A stretch of 61,798 nt of DNA from Paracoccaceae bacterium (lineage in GTDB: Bacteria; Pseudomonadota; Alphaproteobacteria; Rhodobacterales; Rhodobacteraceae), in contig CANNIA010000019.1 in assembly GCA_947504705.1 (NCBI GenBank), forward strand, positions 1-61,798. The letters are read 5' to 3'. A program made the position numbers and the translations under genes. Below the pieces are notes generated by a model. That model ran no database searches. It saw only the letters and a list, made by a program, of their open reading frames with translations, and was not told where the DNA came from. The first letter of the stretch is position 1. Each line of letters starts with the position of its first letter. Shown here in pieces: positions 7,846-19,080 of this stretch.

Positions 7846-8667
7846 CTACGCCACCGCGTTCACATGCGCGGTGCGGATCACCCGTTCACAATGCTGGGCC
7901 AGAAGCTTCCGGTTCTCGAATGCATCGACCGGCACTTCGGGGTGAAAGATCACCTCCACCCGCCCCTGCCGCCGCGCGGCAAGCGTGGTCAGGAAATGGC
8001 TGAAGAACCCCATGTCCCCCCACCAGCCATAGTAACGATGGTCCTCACCTTGCGGCGCATGAAAGAGCACCGTGACCGGCTGGATATGCATCGCACGCTC
8101 AAGATTGGGTGAATAGAACGCCTCGAACAGCGTTGATTTGAAGGGCAATACCCGGATCGAATCCGAACTGGTGCCTTCGGGAAAGAACAAAAGCCGGTGC
8201 CCGACTTTCAACCGCGCCTCAAACGCAAGCTTTTGCCGACGGGCTTCGGTTGGCTTCCGGCTGATAAACAGCGTGCCCGTCGCTCGGGCCAGCCAGCCGA
8301 TCAACGGCCAGGTCGCGACTTCGGATTTGGCGACGAAGAAGATGTTCTGGCTGGCGTTCAACACAAAGATGTCCAGCCAGCTGGAGTGGTTCGCAACGAT
8401 TGCACCGGGCTTATTCATCGGCTTTCCCCGAACGATCAGCGGCAAACGAAGGACAATCAACGCCCAGCGGCTGACAAGCCGGGCAAAATGCTGGGTAACC
8501 GGCCGCCTTTGCCCGTAGATCGGCCATTCGAACAATCGCACCAATACCAAAAGCGTCAGCCCGCCATACGCCAGAAGAATGACCAGAATCCCACGCCAGA
8601 CAAAGCGGACATAGCCGCCAAGGCCGATTGGCGTATGCTCGATCGGGATGTCCTGCCAATGCTTCAT
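7846..8667 (-). CDS. olsA: Lyso-ornithine lipid O-acyltransferase OlsA (PlsC family)
   Basis: A 273-residue membrane-associated acyltransferase. The PlsC signatures are NHSSWLD (residues 93-99, the HX4D catalytic motif) and FPEGTSS (162-168). A hydrophobic segment at residues 22-45 anchors the N-terminus. The start codon overlaps the stop of the upstream gene (ATGA, 8664-8667), and that gene is OlsB. Hence the substrate is inferred to be lyso-ornithine lipid, which OlsA converts to ornithine lipid, a phosphorus-free membrane lipid. On sequence alone it could also be a 1-acylglycerol-3-phosphate acyltransferase; context favours OlsA. Confidence 0.87.
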   Translation of the reverse strand: MKHWQDIPIEHTPIGLGGYVRFVWRGILVILLAYGGLTLLVLVRLFEWPIYGQRRPVTQHFARLVSRWALIVLRLPLIVRGKPMNKPGAIVANHSSWLDIFVLNASQNIFFVAKSEVATWPLIGWLARATGTLFISRKPTEARRQKLAFEARLKVGHRLLFFPEGTSSDSIRVLPFKSTLFEAFYSPNLERAMHIQPVTVLFHAPQGEDHRYYGWWGDMGFFSHFLTTLAARRQGRVEVIFHPEVPVDAFENRKLLAQHCERVIRTAHVNAVA

Positions 8668-9455
8668 GCAACGCCTGCCTTGCGGTGGTAAAACGCCAGA
8701 TGACGCGCCGACATCTGCCCGGTATCCATCACCAGACAGACATCGGTGGTGTTGAAGTCATGGTCGATCCATGCCCCCTCGCCGACAAATCCGCCTAAGC
8801 GCAAATAGGCCTTGATCAAGGCCGGTGTCGCCGCCATCGCAGCCTTGCGATCAAGCACCTCCGGCGCGATCAGGTCCATCCGCTGCGCCTGCGGCGCGCG
8901 TGCCCGGACTCGCATGTCCGAAGGGGCAAGATGGTGGTGGTGCAGCATCGACAAAGGCCCCGCCAGCGCCGCGATATCGGTGCCGTGAAAGCTGGCCACC
9001 CCGAACAGCACTTCGATCCCTCGCTCCAGCACATATTCGGCCAGCCCGTTCCACAGATGAAACATCGTGGCCCCGCCGCGATGATCGGCATGCACACAGG
9101 ACCGCCCTAATTCCAGAAGCTTCCGGCCGGAAGCCACAAGTGCGCCCAACTCGTACTCCGCTTCGGAATAGAACCGCCCGGCCGCTGCCCGCCGCTCTCC
9201 TGGCATCACCCGATAGGCCCCAACCACATGATCAAGCCCGGCTGGATCGCGCCGATTGTCCACCAGGATCAGATGGTCGAAATGCGGATCGAATGTGTCC
9301 CGCTCCAGCCGTTGGGCATGATCGACCAAGGGACCATCCCCACCAAGCTCGGCGATGAAAACCTCATAGCGCAACCGCTGCGCCCCAAGGATATCCTCGG
9401 TCGTCTCGGCAAGTCGCAAGCTGTATGGGGGAGTATCCGCTGTCATCCGTGTCAT
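8664..9455 (-). CDS. olsB: L-ornithine N-alpha-acyltransferase OlsB
   Basis: A 263-residue GNAT-fold enzyme that moves a 3-hydroxyacyl chain from acyl-ACP to ornithine, the first step of ornithine-lipid synthesis. Recognisable family features are the N-terminal QRLRYEVFIAELGGDG segment, the central ELGRSCVHADHRGG motif, and VLFGVASFHGTD. It is translationally coupled to olsA through a 4-bp overlap. ATG at 9453-9455 or nine bases further in (9444-9446) are both possible; neither has a strong RBS. In related bacteria this pair is induced by phosphate starvation, but I see no clear Pho box here. Confidence 0.88.
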   Translation of the reverse strand: MTRMTADTPPYSLRLAETTEDILGAQRLRYEVFIAELGGDGPLVDHAQRLERDTFDPHFDHLILVDNRRDPAGLDHVVGAYRVMPGERRAAAGRFYSEAEYELGALVASGRKLLELGRSCVHADHRGGATMFHLWNGLAEYVLERGIEVLFGVASFHGTDIAALAGPLSMLHHHHLAPSDMRVRARAPQAQRMDLIAPEVLDRKAAMAATPALIKAYLRLGGFVGEGAWIDHDFNTTDVCLVMDTGQMSARHLAFYHRKAGVA

Positions 9456-9566
9456 ATCAGGCCCAGATGACCCTGACTTAGTCGCCGCCCCGTTGCATTG
9501 CAACAGAACCGGACCGCCAGCCCGAGCGATTTTGCTTCTTGGTTGAATATTCCGGCCATTCCGGCA

Positions 9567-9749
9567 CTATGACGGTACGGGGCCATAGTGGCGCTCAAGC
9601 GAAATCCGATTGGTATCGATAACCACTTTGCCCGCATGTTCAAAATTCACCGTGACTCGCGTTCCGATAGCTGACTGTACTTGACCCAGGCCCCAATCCT
9701 CCCGGTTCGGATGGCGGACCAACATGCCCGGTTCAAGGTTCGCCGCCAT
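9567..9749 (-). CDS. DUF3553 domain protein
   Basis: A 60-residue protein. The pattern PGMLVRHPNREDWGLGQVQS followed by VTVNFEHAGKVVID is the DUF3553 family, small SH3-like domains common in alphaproteobacteria with no assigned role. The ATG at 9747-9749 is chosen because GAGGGG stands 7 nt ahead; an ATG six bases upstream abuts the RBS. It is divergent from chpT with only 23 bp between start codons. Confidence 0.8.
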   Translation of the reverse strand: MAANLEPGMLVRHPNREDWGLGQVQSAIGTRVTVNFEHAGKVVIDTNRISLERHYGPVPS

Positions 9750-9772
9750 ACTCATTCCCCTCAGGATTCCTG

Positions 9773-10366
9773 ATGCCAGACCAGCCCGACTTTGCCGCAC
9801 TGATCGCCTCGCGCATCTGCCATGACCTTATCAGCCCGATCGGGGCCATCAGCAATGGGGTCGAGCTTCTGGGGATGGAGGATCCCACCCGCCCCGAACT
9901 GGCGCTTCTTTCGGAAAGTGCGGCCAACGCCAATGCCCGCATCCGGTTCTTCCGCATCAGCTTTGGCGCGGCACGCCCCGAGCAGCGGATCGCCCGGTCC
10001 GAAGTCTCCGCGATTCTGGCTGATCTGACGAATGGCGGCCGGGTCGCCTATGACTGGACCAGCCCACCCGACCTTTCCCGGCGCGAGGTGCGACTGGTGC
10101 TTTTGCTGGTGCAATGCCTGGAAACAGCACTGGCCTATGGCGGCAAGGTCCGCATTACCCATGACCAAGACCGATGGACCCTGACCGCCGAGGCCCCAAG
10201 GTTGAGGGCAGACGTAACCCTTTGGACAGTGCTGGCTGGTTCTCCCCCACCCAGAGATCTTACCGCTGCCCAGGTTCAATTCGCGCTGGTGCCCCCGGCG
10301 CTGGCCGAGCTTGGCCGCAGCCTTGCCATCGACAGCACGCCCGTCTCGATCAGCCTTAGCTTCTGA
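9773..10366 (+). CDS. chpT: Histidine phosphotransferase ChpT
   Basis: A 197-residue protein with the ChpT H-box [18 protein letters not shown] (phospho-acceptor His17) and a degenerate C-terminal ATPase-like fold lacking kinase motifs. In alphaproteobacteria ChpT relays phosphate from the hybrid kinase CckA to CtrA. In Rhodobacterales this relay controls motility and gene-transfer-agent release. That link is of interest because GTA-type tail remnants lie at 59-61 kb. ATG at 9773 follows CAGGA. It converges on proA and the 3' ends overlap by 11 bp. Confidence 0.9.
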   Translation: MPDQPDFAALIASRICHDLISPIGAISNGVELLGMEDPTRPELALLSESAANANARIRFFRISFGAARPEQRIARSEVSAILADLTNGGRVAYDWTSPPDLSRREVRLVLLLVQCLETALAYGGKVRITHDQDRWTLTAEAPRLRADVTLWTVLAGSPPPRDLTAAQVQFALVPPALAELGRSLAIDSTPVSISLSF

Positions 10367-11615
10367 TCGTCCCGTCGCCGGTCACCAGATACTTGAAGCT
10401 CGTCAGCTGCTCGGCGCCAACCGGCCCCCGCGCATGCATCTTGCCGGTGGCAATGCCGATCTCGCCCCCCATACCAAACTCGCCGCCATCGGCGAACTGG
10501 GTCGAGGCGTTGCGCATCAGGATCGCCGAATCCAGCCGCTGAAAGAACCGCTCGGCGGTGGCGTCATTCTCGGTCAGGATCGCCTCGGTGTGGTTCGAAC
10601 CGTATTTGCGGATATGGGCAATCGCCTCATCCACGCCATCGACCAGCTTTGCCGCAATGATCATGTCCAGAAATTCACGCCCGAAATCATCGGGCCCAGC
10701 CTTGACCGTGCCTGGAACTTTCAGAAGCTCGCCTTCCGTCCGCACCTCGACGCCCGCTTTCAAGAGGTCCTCAATCAGCACAGCCCCATGCTTGGTATAG
10801 AACTGCCAGTCGATCAGCAGGCATTCTGCCGAGCCACAAATCCCCGTGCGCCGGGTCTTGGCGTTCAGAACCACGCGGCGCGCTTTTTCCAGATCGGCGT
10901 CACGGTCGGCATAGACGTGGCAGATGCCCTCCAGATGGGCAAAGACCGGCACCCGCGCCTCGCGCTGGACAAGGCCCACCAGCCCCTTGCCACCGCGCGG
11001 CACAATCACGTCGATCCACTCGGCCGCCTGCAACATGGCCGTCACCATCTCGCGGTCACGGGTCGGGATGAACTGGATCGCGGTTTCCGGCAGGCCAGCG
11101 GCCTTCAGCCCCTGAACCATGCAGGAATGGATCGCTTCCGAGGTCTCAAAGCAGTCGCTCCCGCCCCGCAGGATGACCGCATTACCAGATTTCAGACACA
11201 GCGCGCCCGCGTCGGCGGTCACATTCGGGCGGCTTTCATAGATCACTCCGACCACGCCAAGCGGCGTCGCAACTCGCTGAATATGCAGCCCATTCGGACG
11301 GTCCCATTCGGCCAGAACCCGGCCGACAGGATCCTTCTGTTCCGCAATCTGGCGCAAAGCATCAACAATGCCGCGCAACCGGTTCTCGTCCAGCTTCAAC
11401 CGGTCAAGCATCGCCGGGGTCAGGCCCTTCGCGGCCCCGGCGTCCATGTCCAGCGTATTGGCATCCAGAATCTCGCCCCGCCGACGCCAGATCGCCTCCG
11501 CCGCCGAGATGAGGGCCGCCGACTTCCGTTCAGAGCCGGCAAAAGCGAGCTCTGCCGCAGCAGCCCGGGCCTTGCGACCGATGTCGTTCATCAGATCGGT
11601 GAACTGGCCGTCCAT
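10356..11615 (-). CDS. proA: Gamma-glutamyl phosphate reductase ProA
   Basis: A 419-residue aldehyde-dehydrogenase-fold enzyme that reduces gamma-glutamyl phosphate to glutamate-5-semialdehyde with NADPH, the second step of proline synthesis. Signatures include [27 protein letters not shown], and the catalytic cysteine in RTGICGSAE (Cys about 260). ATG at 11613-11615 follows AAAGGGTG; the longer frame to 11663 would run into the palindrome cluster. It lies downstream of proB, separated by three tandem palindromes (11641-11707). Confidence 0.95.
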   Translation of the reverse strand: MDGQFTDLMNDIGRKARAAAAELAFAGSERKSAALISAAEAIWRRRGEILDANTLDMDAGAAKGLTPAMLDRLKLDENRLRGIVDALRQIAEQKDPVGRVLAEWDRPNGLHIQRVATPLGVVGVIYESRPNVTADAGALCLKSGNAVILRGGSDCFETSEAIHSCMVQGLKAAGLPETAIQFIPTRDREMVTAMLQAAEWIDVIVPRGGKGLVGLVQREARVPVFAHLEGICHVYADRDADLEKARRVVLNAKTRRTGICGSAECLLIDWQFYTKHGAVLIEDLLKAGVEVRTEGELLKVPGTVKAGPDDFGREFLDMIIAAKLVDGVDEAIAHIRKYGSNHTEAILTENDATAERFFQRLDSAILMRNASTQFADGGEFGMGGEIGIATGKMHARGPVGAEQLTSFKYLVTGDGTIRS

Positions 11616-11640
11616 TGCACACCCTTTTTGTCTCGGGACG

Positions 11641-11707
11641 CGGAGTTTTCGAAAACTCCGCACCGGAAATTTCGAAATTTCCGGTCCGATTTCTTTGAAG
11701 AAATCGG
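11641..11707. repeat. Three adjacent perfect palindromes between proB and proA
   Basis: Palindrome 1: 11641-11660, CGGAGTTTTCGAAAACTCCG. Palindrome 2: 11662-11685, 24 nt, perfect, centred on TTCGAA. Palindrome 3: 11686-11707, stem CCGATTTCTT/AAGAAATCGG with TG at the centre. They almost touch and fill the 96-bp proB-proA gap. All share an A/T core around TTCGAA or TTTGAA and G/C ends. They can act as RNA hairpins (attenuation or differential stability) or as protein sites. Confidence 0.9.
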
Positions 11708-11711
11708 CTCC

Positions 11712-14002
<2,291 letters not shown>

Positions 14003-14106
14003 TTAACCTCTGCTGCGCCCGGTTCAAACGCCCTGGCTTCGACGCCGCCGGGGCCTTGATTTAAGGCGGCAATACTGCCCAACTTACTTGGCGCTCCGGC
14101 AAGGGA

Positions 14107-14643
14107 TCACAGCTTGCGAAAATAAGTCCAGGTCGGAACCACCATCCCCCGCGCGATCGAGAAGCTTTCGGCGTCGCCCAGATACTGGAATCCCGCATTG
14201 GTCAAGACGCGGGCCGAGCCCGGATTGTCCTGAAACGCCTCGCCGAACATTGTGCTGTTCTTTTGCGGGTTCGCCGCGACGAGGGCCAGAACAGCCTCGG
14301 ATGCGATGCCATGGTTCCAGAAGGCAGGGGCGACCCAGTAGGCAACCTCGGACTGGCCGCGATCCATCTTCTTCAGGCTGATCACCCCCAAAACCTCGGG
14401 CAGGCCAGAGCGGGTGCCGTCCATGACCCAGATATCCTCATCGCCGGTTGAAGCCATGGCGCGGGCGCAAAATGCCTCGGCCGTGCCGGGGGGCAGCGGA
14501 TGGGGGATGCCTTGGGTCGCCTCGGCAACGCGTTTGTCCCCGGCGTAAAGCGCGAAAAGCCCAGCGTCGGACTTGGCGACACGACGCAGAATGAACCGCT
14601 CGGTCGGAATTTCGACCGGATGAGCGATCTTTTCCAGGATCAT
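14107..14643 (-). CDS. GNAT-family N-acetyltransferase
   Basis: A 178-residue RimJ/RimL-type acetyltransferase. Features are the N-terminal TERFILRRVAKSDAGLFALY, the central strand SEVAYWVAPAFWNHGIASEAV (acetyl-CoA site), and the C-terminal NPGSARVLTNAGFQYLG helix-strand typical of ribosomal-protein-type acetyltransferases. AAAGGAGG before the ATG at 14641-14643 fixes the start. The substrate is unknown. In Rhodobacterales this gene often sits between rpmA and obgE. Confidence 0.85.
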   Translation of the reverse strand: MILEKIAHPVEIPTERFILRRVAKSDAGLFALYAGDKRVAEATQGIPHPLPPGTAEAFCARAMASTGDEDIWVMDGTRSGLPEVLGVISLKKMDRGQSEVAYWVAPAFWNHGIASEAVLALVAANPQKNSTMFGEAFQDNPGSARVLTNAGFQYLGDAESFSIARGMVVPTWTYFRKL

Positions 14644-14750
14644 GGCTTCCCTCCTTTGAAGCGCATGTGGGGATTGTCGGTTACCCGCGCAATCACCCGA
14701 TTTCTTGACCCTTTCACGTTGCTGCGATGACATTCGCCACAACGTGCCCC

Positions 14751-14788
14751 GAAAACGAGAAAGGGAACCGGCCCTTCGGCCGATCCCC
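14751..14788 (-). terminator. Terminator of the rplU-rpmA transcript
   Basis: On the minus strand, GGGGATCGGCC pairs with GGCCGGTTCCC around a GAAG loop (small internal bulge), followed by TTTCTCGTTTTC. It lies 30 bp beyond the rpmA stop. Confidence 0.7.
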
Positions 14789-14817
14789 TGTCTACAATCA
14801 GATTGTAAAGGTTCGGC

Positions 14818-15087
14818 TTACTCGGCTGCCACCTTGGCGGGAAGCACAGAGATAAAGGTACGGCCCTTGAGACCCTTCTTGAAGGTCACATGGCCCACGA
14901 CCTTGGCGAAGATCGTGTGATCCGTGCCCATGCCGACGCCTTCACCGGGGAACCAGGTGGTCCCGCGCTGACGGCAGATGATGTTGCCCGGGATCGCAGC
15001 CTGACCGCCGAACAGCTTGATGCCAAGGCGGCGACCAGCGCTGTCGCGACCGTTGCGGGATGAACCGCCTGCTTTTTTGTGTGCCAT
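14818..15087 (-). CDS. rpmA: 50S ribosomal protein L27
   Basis: An 89-residue protein with the invariant start [16 protein letters not shown], then GVKxxGGQ-type [16 protein letters not shown] and [15 protein letters not shown]27 reaches the peptidyl-transferase centre with its N-terminus. It lies 5 nt downstream of rplU in one operon. Confidence 0.98.
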   Translation of the reverse strand: MAHKKAGGSSRNGRDSAGRRLGIKLFGGQAAIPGNIICRQRGTTWFPGEGVGMGTDHTIFAKVVGHVTFKKGLKGRTFISVLPAKVAAE

Positions 15088-15092
15088 GGGTG

Positions 15093-15599
15093 TTACTCCT
15101 TCGCAGCAGCGGGCTTGGCGGCGCGCTTCGGTTTCTCGGCCGGAGCACCAGCGGCTTCAGCAGCCGGGGCAGCCTTGACAGCTTTCGCGGGCTTTGCAGC
15201 CGGAGCGGCAGCCTTGGCAGCGCCAGGAGCTTCGTGCGCCACGACGCGGGCGGCAGCGGTGCCGACAGCGGCTTTGACGCCCGACTTGTCAGCGCCCTTT
15301 TCCAGCACGTCGGTCACACGGACCAGCGTCAGATGCTGGCGGTGGCCCTTGGTGCGCTGGGAAGAATGCTTCCGGCGGCGCTTGACGTAGTGGATGGTCT
15401 TTTCGCCCTTGATCTGGTCGATGACCTCGGCCTGGACGGCAGCACCCGCAACCATCGGCGCGCCAACAGTGGTGCCGACCATCAGGATATCGTTGAACTG
15501 GATCTTTTCGCCAGCGACGGCATCAAGCTTTTCAACGCGCAGAACGTCACCCGCCTGCACTTTGTACTGCTTGCCACCGGTCTTGAGGACCGCAAACAT
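15093..15599 (-). CDS. rplU: 50S ribosomal protein L21 with Ala/Lys-rich tail
   Basis: A 168-residue protein. Residues 1-103 are L21 ([18 protein letters not shown] ... [19 protein letters not shown]). The remaining 65 residues are rich in alanine, proline and lysine, a tail seen in many alphaproteobacterial L21 proteins, against about 103 residues in E. coli. GGAAGG precedes the ATG at 15597-15599; frame residues upstream of it are not conserved in character. It is the first gene of the operon with rpmA. Confidence 0.96.
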   Translation of the reverse strand: MFAVLKTGGKQYKVQAGDVLRVEKLDAVAGEKIQFNDILMVGTTVGAPMVAGAAVQAEVIDQIKGEKTIHYVKRRRKHSSQRTKGHRQHLTLVRVTDVLEKGADKSGVKAAVGTAAARVVAHEAPGAAKAAAPAAKPAKAVKAAPAAEAAGAPAEKPKRAAKPAAAKE

Positions 15600-15783
15600 G
15601 GGTCTTTCCTTCCTTGCTCCGCGTCCTTTGGCCCCCGATATCTCGGGCGTTCCGGGAGTTGCCTCCGCCTTCGAACAGCGCGCCCTTTCGGGCGTCATGA
15701 AAATAAGCCCGGGCCGAGAGTCGCCCCTTGGCCCGAGATGCGCGCTTATGCGGCGAAGTCCGAAAACTGTCAAGCGATTGGCG

Positions 15784-16635
15784 TCAGATATCGTTCGACT
15801 GCGAAGCCTCGGCTATGGCGCGGCCAAGATCGCGGGAAATCCGGCGGAAACTGGTGTCCAGTGCCAGGAACAGGGCTGATGAATAGCGCTGACCGGCCGG
15901 GCTTTCCATGAAGGTCACATAGGTTTCAAGCTCGGTCTCGGTCAACGGCGCATAGGCCAGCCCAAAATAGGCCTTGAGCCAGGCACTGGTATCGGCGCGA
16001 AGCTTGGCCTCTTGCCCCCAGACATCGGTCGAAAGCTTGTCGACTGGCAAGGCAAGGCCGTAAGCCCCGGTGTCCTGCAGCTCCTGCATGAAGGCAAGGC
16101 TGCCTGAAAGGCCGCCCGCAACGTTCATCTCGACCAGATCGCCGGCATCGATCAGCCGCTGGATCTTGCGCCACTTCGGATCGCGGGCGGTTTCCGGCGT
16201 ATCGGCAGCAACACGGGCGGCTTCTTCTTGCGCCACGTCAAGAAAAGCCCTGCGGGCCGCGATTTCCAAGGTAAGGACGTGCTGGCCAAGGTCCGAAGCA
16301 AAGAAGGCCTGGATTTCAGCGGCGGCCTGCGGGTCCTTGGACAGTTCGGAGCGCAGAATATGGTTGAACTCGGCCCGGATCAGGCGAAGGTCGTAGATTG
16401 CTGCCACGGCGTGGTCCCAGCCCGGCCCCCTGCCCTGCGGCAGCATCTGGTCGACAAGTTCGTTAGCGCGGGCGATGCCTTCGTCCTTCAGCACTTCGAA
16501 CATGCTGTCGAACTGCAGGACTTGCCCCAGTTCAGCGATGGAAAGCCGGGGTGTCTCGCCCTCTCCCGCCGTTTCGGCAAAGGTGGGTGCCGCAAGGGCC
16601 AGGATGAGAGCAAGGGCAAGCTGGGGCAAAGGCAT
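15784..16635 (-). CDS. Exported DUF2059 domain protein
   Basis: A 283-residue protein with a Sec signal peptide (MPLPQLALALILALAAPTFAE). The C-terminal half has the DUF2059 helix pattern (LKAYFGLAYAPLTETELETYVTFMESPAGQ). Such proteins are periplasmic and helical, with no known activity. GGAAGGAC before the ATG at 16633-16635 supports this start; a longer frame to 17004 reads through tRNA-Ser and is spurious. Confidence 0.8.
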   Translation of the reverse strand: MPLPQLALALILALAAPTFAETAGEGETPRLSIAELGQVLQFDSMFEVLKDEGIARANELVDQMLPQGRGPGWDHAVAAIYDLRLIRAEFNHILRSELSKDPQAAAEIQAFFASDLGQHVLTLEIAARRAFLDVAQEEAARVAADTPETARDPKWRKIQRLIDAGDLVEMNVAGGLSGSLAFMQELQDTGAYGLALPVDKLSTDVWGQEAKLRADTSAWLKAYFGLAYAPLTETELETYVTFMESPAGQRYSSALFLALDTSFRRISRDLGRAIAEASQSNDI

Positions 16636-16810
16636 CGCGGGTCCTTCCCGGGGTATATCCGAGAGGTAGACGCTTCGCCTGCACTTGCCAAGCGGCTCTG
16701 TTGCAACAGGCTGTGATCGCGTCGCACTTGCCCGCAAGGATCTGCCGATTGCCCCTTGCGCAATACCCGGCACCCGGCTAAATCGCCCCGACGAACGACC
16801 CCTGAAGCGC

Positions 16811-16900
16811 GGAGAGGTGGCAGAGTGGTCGAATGCGGCGGTCTCGAAAACCGTTGTCGGTTTGCGCCGACCCAGGGTTCGAATCCCTGTCTCTCCGCCA
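16811..16900 (+). tRNA. tRNA-Ser (CGA)
   Basis: A 90-nt class II tRNA with the 3' CCA encoded. The acceptor stem GGAGAGG/TCTCTCC closes with a terminal G-T pair. The anticodon loop CTCGAAA gives CGA, reading UCG. A long variable arm and the T-loop GGTTCGAATCC are present. The last 14 nt (16887-16900) are repeated at 22712-22725, marking this tRNA as the attachment site of the element downstream. Confidence 0.96.
16887..16900. mobile_element. attL of the tRNA-Ser element
   Basis: CTGTCTCTCCGCCA, the tRNA-Ser 3' end including CCA. An exact copy lies at 22712-22725. A 14-nt identity at exactly the tRNA end, on the far side of a tyrosine integrase, is very unlikely by chance. Confidence 0.85.
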
Positions 16901-16943
16901 CTTACCCTTGATTTCATTGCGAAAAATGACGCTTTTGCATAAT

Positions 16944-16964
16944 TACCCCACAAAGAACCCCACA
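16944..16964. repeat. Left arm-type repeats (ACCCCACA twice)
   Basis: TACCCCACAAAG at 16944-16955, then ACCCCACA at 16957-16964, 45-65 bp inside attL. The 12-mer recurs exactly at 22572-22583 near the other end. Confidence 0.6.
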
Positions 16965-16984
16965 TAAGAAAAACGCTTGCCGGG

Positions 16985-17263
16985 CTAGAGCCTGCCCAGC
17001 GCATTGACCGTCAATCTGGCATCTTTCATCAGATCGGACAACTCGCGACGGATTGCCTCGGCTTCTCTTGTCCGGTTGCCGTGACGCCATCGGCCATTGG
17101 CGGGGCCGAAAGGTGCGCCCCCTGTAGCCCCATGCATCCGGCAGACGCTCCAGCCCTTCACGGCGGGGCCTTTGCAACGGCAACGCGTGGTCTTTGCCGC
17201 AGCCTTGCAACGGGGCGCGTCCGCAAGGCGCTGGGCGGGGCGCATGGGGTTGTCGTCGTCCAT
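16985..17263 (-). CDS. Small HGG-motif protein (RC.A..K ... CRMHG)
   Basis: A 92-residue basic protein with the ordered pattern PRCKAAAKTTRCRCKGPA, VCRMHGATGGAP and NGRWRHGNRT. This is a small cysteine/histidine family found near phage and integrative-element genes, often labelled HGG(X)STG-motif protein. The spaced Cys and His suggest metal binding; no function is established. ATG at 17261-17263 is taken; an in-frame ATG at 17278 adds five residues. The RBS is weak. It is the gene nearest attL. Confidence 0.65.
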   Translation of the reverse strand: MDDDNPMRPAQRLADAPRCKAAAKTTRCRCKGPAVKGWSVCRMHGATGGAPFGPANGRWRHGNRTREAEAIRRELSDLMKDARLTVNALGRL

Positions 17264-17278
17264 AGGATACCCCCCCAT

Positions 17279-18301
17279 CTACTCCGTCACAAAGCTAGCC
17301 GCCCTCAATGCTGCCTGTTCACTCATTTGCTGGCGCTCGATTGGCTCACTAACCTGCGAAGTGCCGTCAAAAACTAGAAGTGTGTAGAGCACCGTGTTAC
17401 CTATCAGCGTCTTGTTCAGTAGACTCTCCGTAGTGCTCTGTCCTTCAACGCAGACCATGCGTAACTCGCGTGACTGATAATCAGTCATGCTTACATTTCG
17501 GGCTGTCGTCGCAACATCACCTTCACAAGACTTTGAAAGAAAATCGAAATCTTGCCCATCAGTCTGCTTTAGCTGTTCGAGGCCGTCAGCCGACACGGTA
17601 ACAACTCCGCCCAGAATTCCTACGGTCTGTGACTTCCAAGCGACCGCGTCTGAGCCGAATATTGCGGTCGTGTCTGCTTCAGAAAGGTAGACAAAGTCGG
17701 AAATTCCCATGTCTGCAATCATGCCCGTGGCAACCTGAAACAGAACGGTCTTATCGACTGACGGGATTGAAGCTGTCTGGCCGACGGGCGGTGAAGTGAC
17801 CGTCGGGCTGGCCGCATAGTTTAGGTTATGAAGGGCGCAATCAAGGGTCGCGTTCAAAGCTCTAAAGGTTCCCGTTAGGTCATAAGTTCCAGAACCGGCA
17901 GCACTTTCGATGACTAGAGTCCTGCCTTTTTGCAGTGCCGTCAGGGCGTTCTCAAAGTCAGGAAGAACGAGAGTGGCGAAGTTACTGTCTTGTGCAACAG
18001 CGGTGCCATAGAACGGAGCACGGCGGTCAATAAACAACGCGACTGGTATTTCCTGGCCCGCCGTTAAGTTTACGGCGGCACTTACGACGCCGATAGTCAC
18101 AGTTGCGTTGGCATTTACGCTAAGCAAGAGGGTGTCTCCGCTCAAATATGAGGCGGATACGGCACAGTGTGAAAAGGTCCCGCTTGCATCGTTGGTGTAT
18201 GCTGCCCCATTCCAGTTCCCGACCTGAATGTCACTTCCGGGTATGTATTCGGCCTCGGCAGAAGTCGCCAACATCATCAGAGTGGCCAAGAGCAGTCGCA
18301 T
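17279..18301 (-). CDS. Secreted cargo protein of the tRNA-Ser element, unknown
   Basis: A 340-residue protein with a signal peptide (MRLLLATLMMLATSAEAE) and GGAGGATGG before the ATG at 18299-18301. The mature region is beta-rich and low in charge. It holds an unrecognised domain with paired cysteines (SHCAVS, LDCALH) and a C-terminal part with SKSCEGD and RMVCVEG. Its DNA is visibly lower in GC (about half in sampled stretches) than neighbouring genes, suggesting later acquisition. Position near attL, away from the integration and replication genes, is where cargo usually sits. It may act in the envelope, for instance in surface modification or phage defence, but nothing in the sequence decides this. 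Confidence 0.65.
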   Translation of the reverse strand: MRLLLATLMMLATSAEAEYIPGSDIQVGNWNGAAYTNDASGTFSHCAVSASYLSGDTLLLSVNANATVTIGVVSAAVNLTAGQEIPVALFIDRRAPFYGTAVAQDSNFATLVLPDFENALTALQKGRTLVIESAAGSGTYDLTGTFRALNATLDCALHNLNYAASPTVTSPPVGQTASIPSVDKTVLFQVATGMIADMGISDFVYLSEADTTAIFGSDAVAWKSQTVGILGGVVTVSADGLEQLKQTDGQDFDFLSKSCEGDVATTARNVSMTDYQSRELRMVCVEGQSTTESLLNKTLIGNTVLYTLLVFDGTSQVSEPIERQQMSEQAALRAASFVTE

Positions 18302-18398
18302 AATCCATCCTCCAGAACTTGTGACGAAGCATGGGCTCCGCTTCGATTCGCAACAACATTTTTTTTGGGTGGCAATCGGGCAATATCTTGACGGGACC

Positions 18399-19022
18399 TC
18401 ATATGCTCGCTCGAGCCGGTAGCGCAACTGCCCCCACAATCGCCTGCCCGCCCGCGTTCACGGTCACATGCTCAACCGTGACCTTTTGCTGCCCGCTTGT
18501 CCGGTATCGCTTCAAGGCTTCCATCTGCATGGCAAAGGTCCGGGCCAGCTTATTCAAGGCACGCTCGGCGGCATCCTGTTGCGCGATGGTGTCCACTTGG
18601 TTGAACCGCCTTGCCAGCATCATGGTCGCGGCATGGATGGCCCCCATTTGCGTGGCAAGCATCGCCTCCAGCCCATCGCGCGGGGCAACCGACCGGATAA
18701 CTGCCATCACAAAGTTGGAAGCGACACTGTCCACACTGACCTTCTGCGACCCCAAGCAGGCGATTTGCCTGACCAAGCCCTGATGAAAATCGCTGTCCGC
18801 AGTTCCCATATCGGCCATCTGCAACACTGTCGCGACTTCGGGTTGGACGCCAACAAACCCGATTTGAAGTGTGTCGCCTTTCTGTGTCAGGCGCATCGGC
18901 GGGGCGGATGCAAGCGCCTGCGATGCTTTCGCGGTTTCGGTTATCCTTTCGCGCTGGGCTTCGGGAAGACTTTCCAACGCATTCAGGTCGGGGGGCATGT
19001 CAGGGGGTGAAGTGTCAGTCAT
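18399..19022 (-). CDS. Element-borne protein with the VTVEHVTVNAGGQA motif
   Basis: A 207-residue protein, helical and polar, ending with QQKVTVEHVTVNAGGQAIVG. I recognise this C-terminal signature as recurring in short uncharacterised genes on alphaproteobacterial mobile elements. No catalytic motif is visible. ATG at 19020-19022 follows GGAAAGGC by 9 nt; the frame to 19061 adds 13 residues without RBS. It follows the prim-pol gene by 58 nt, probably in the same transcript. Confidence 0.6.
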   Translation of the reverse strand: MTDTSPPDMPPDLNALESLPEAQRERITETAKASQALASAPPMRLTQKGDTLQIGFVGVQPEVATVLQMADMGTADSDFHQGLVRQIACLGSQKVSVDSVASNFVMAVIRSVAPRDGLEAMLATQMGAIHAATMMLARRFNQVDTIAQQDAAERALNKLARTFAMQMEALKRYRTSGQQKVTVEHVTVNAGGQAIVGAVALPARASI

Positions 19023-19080
19023 GGTTGTCTTGCCTTTCCGGGGGTGAGTTGATGCGCACATTTGCTCCTCATATCTAACT

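Noticed and set aside
16801-17004. 5' extension of the DUF2059 frame through tRNA-Ser
   Set aside because: The extra 123 codons are the reverse strand of a tRNA; the ATG at 16635 has an RBS and a signal peptide.
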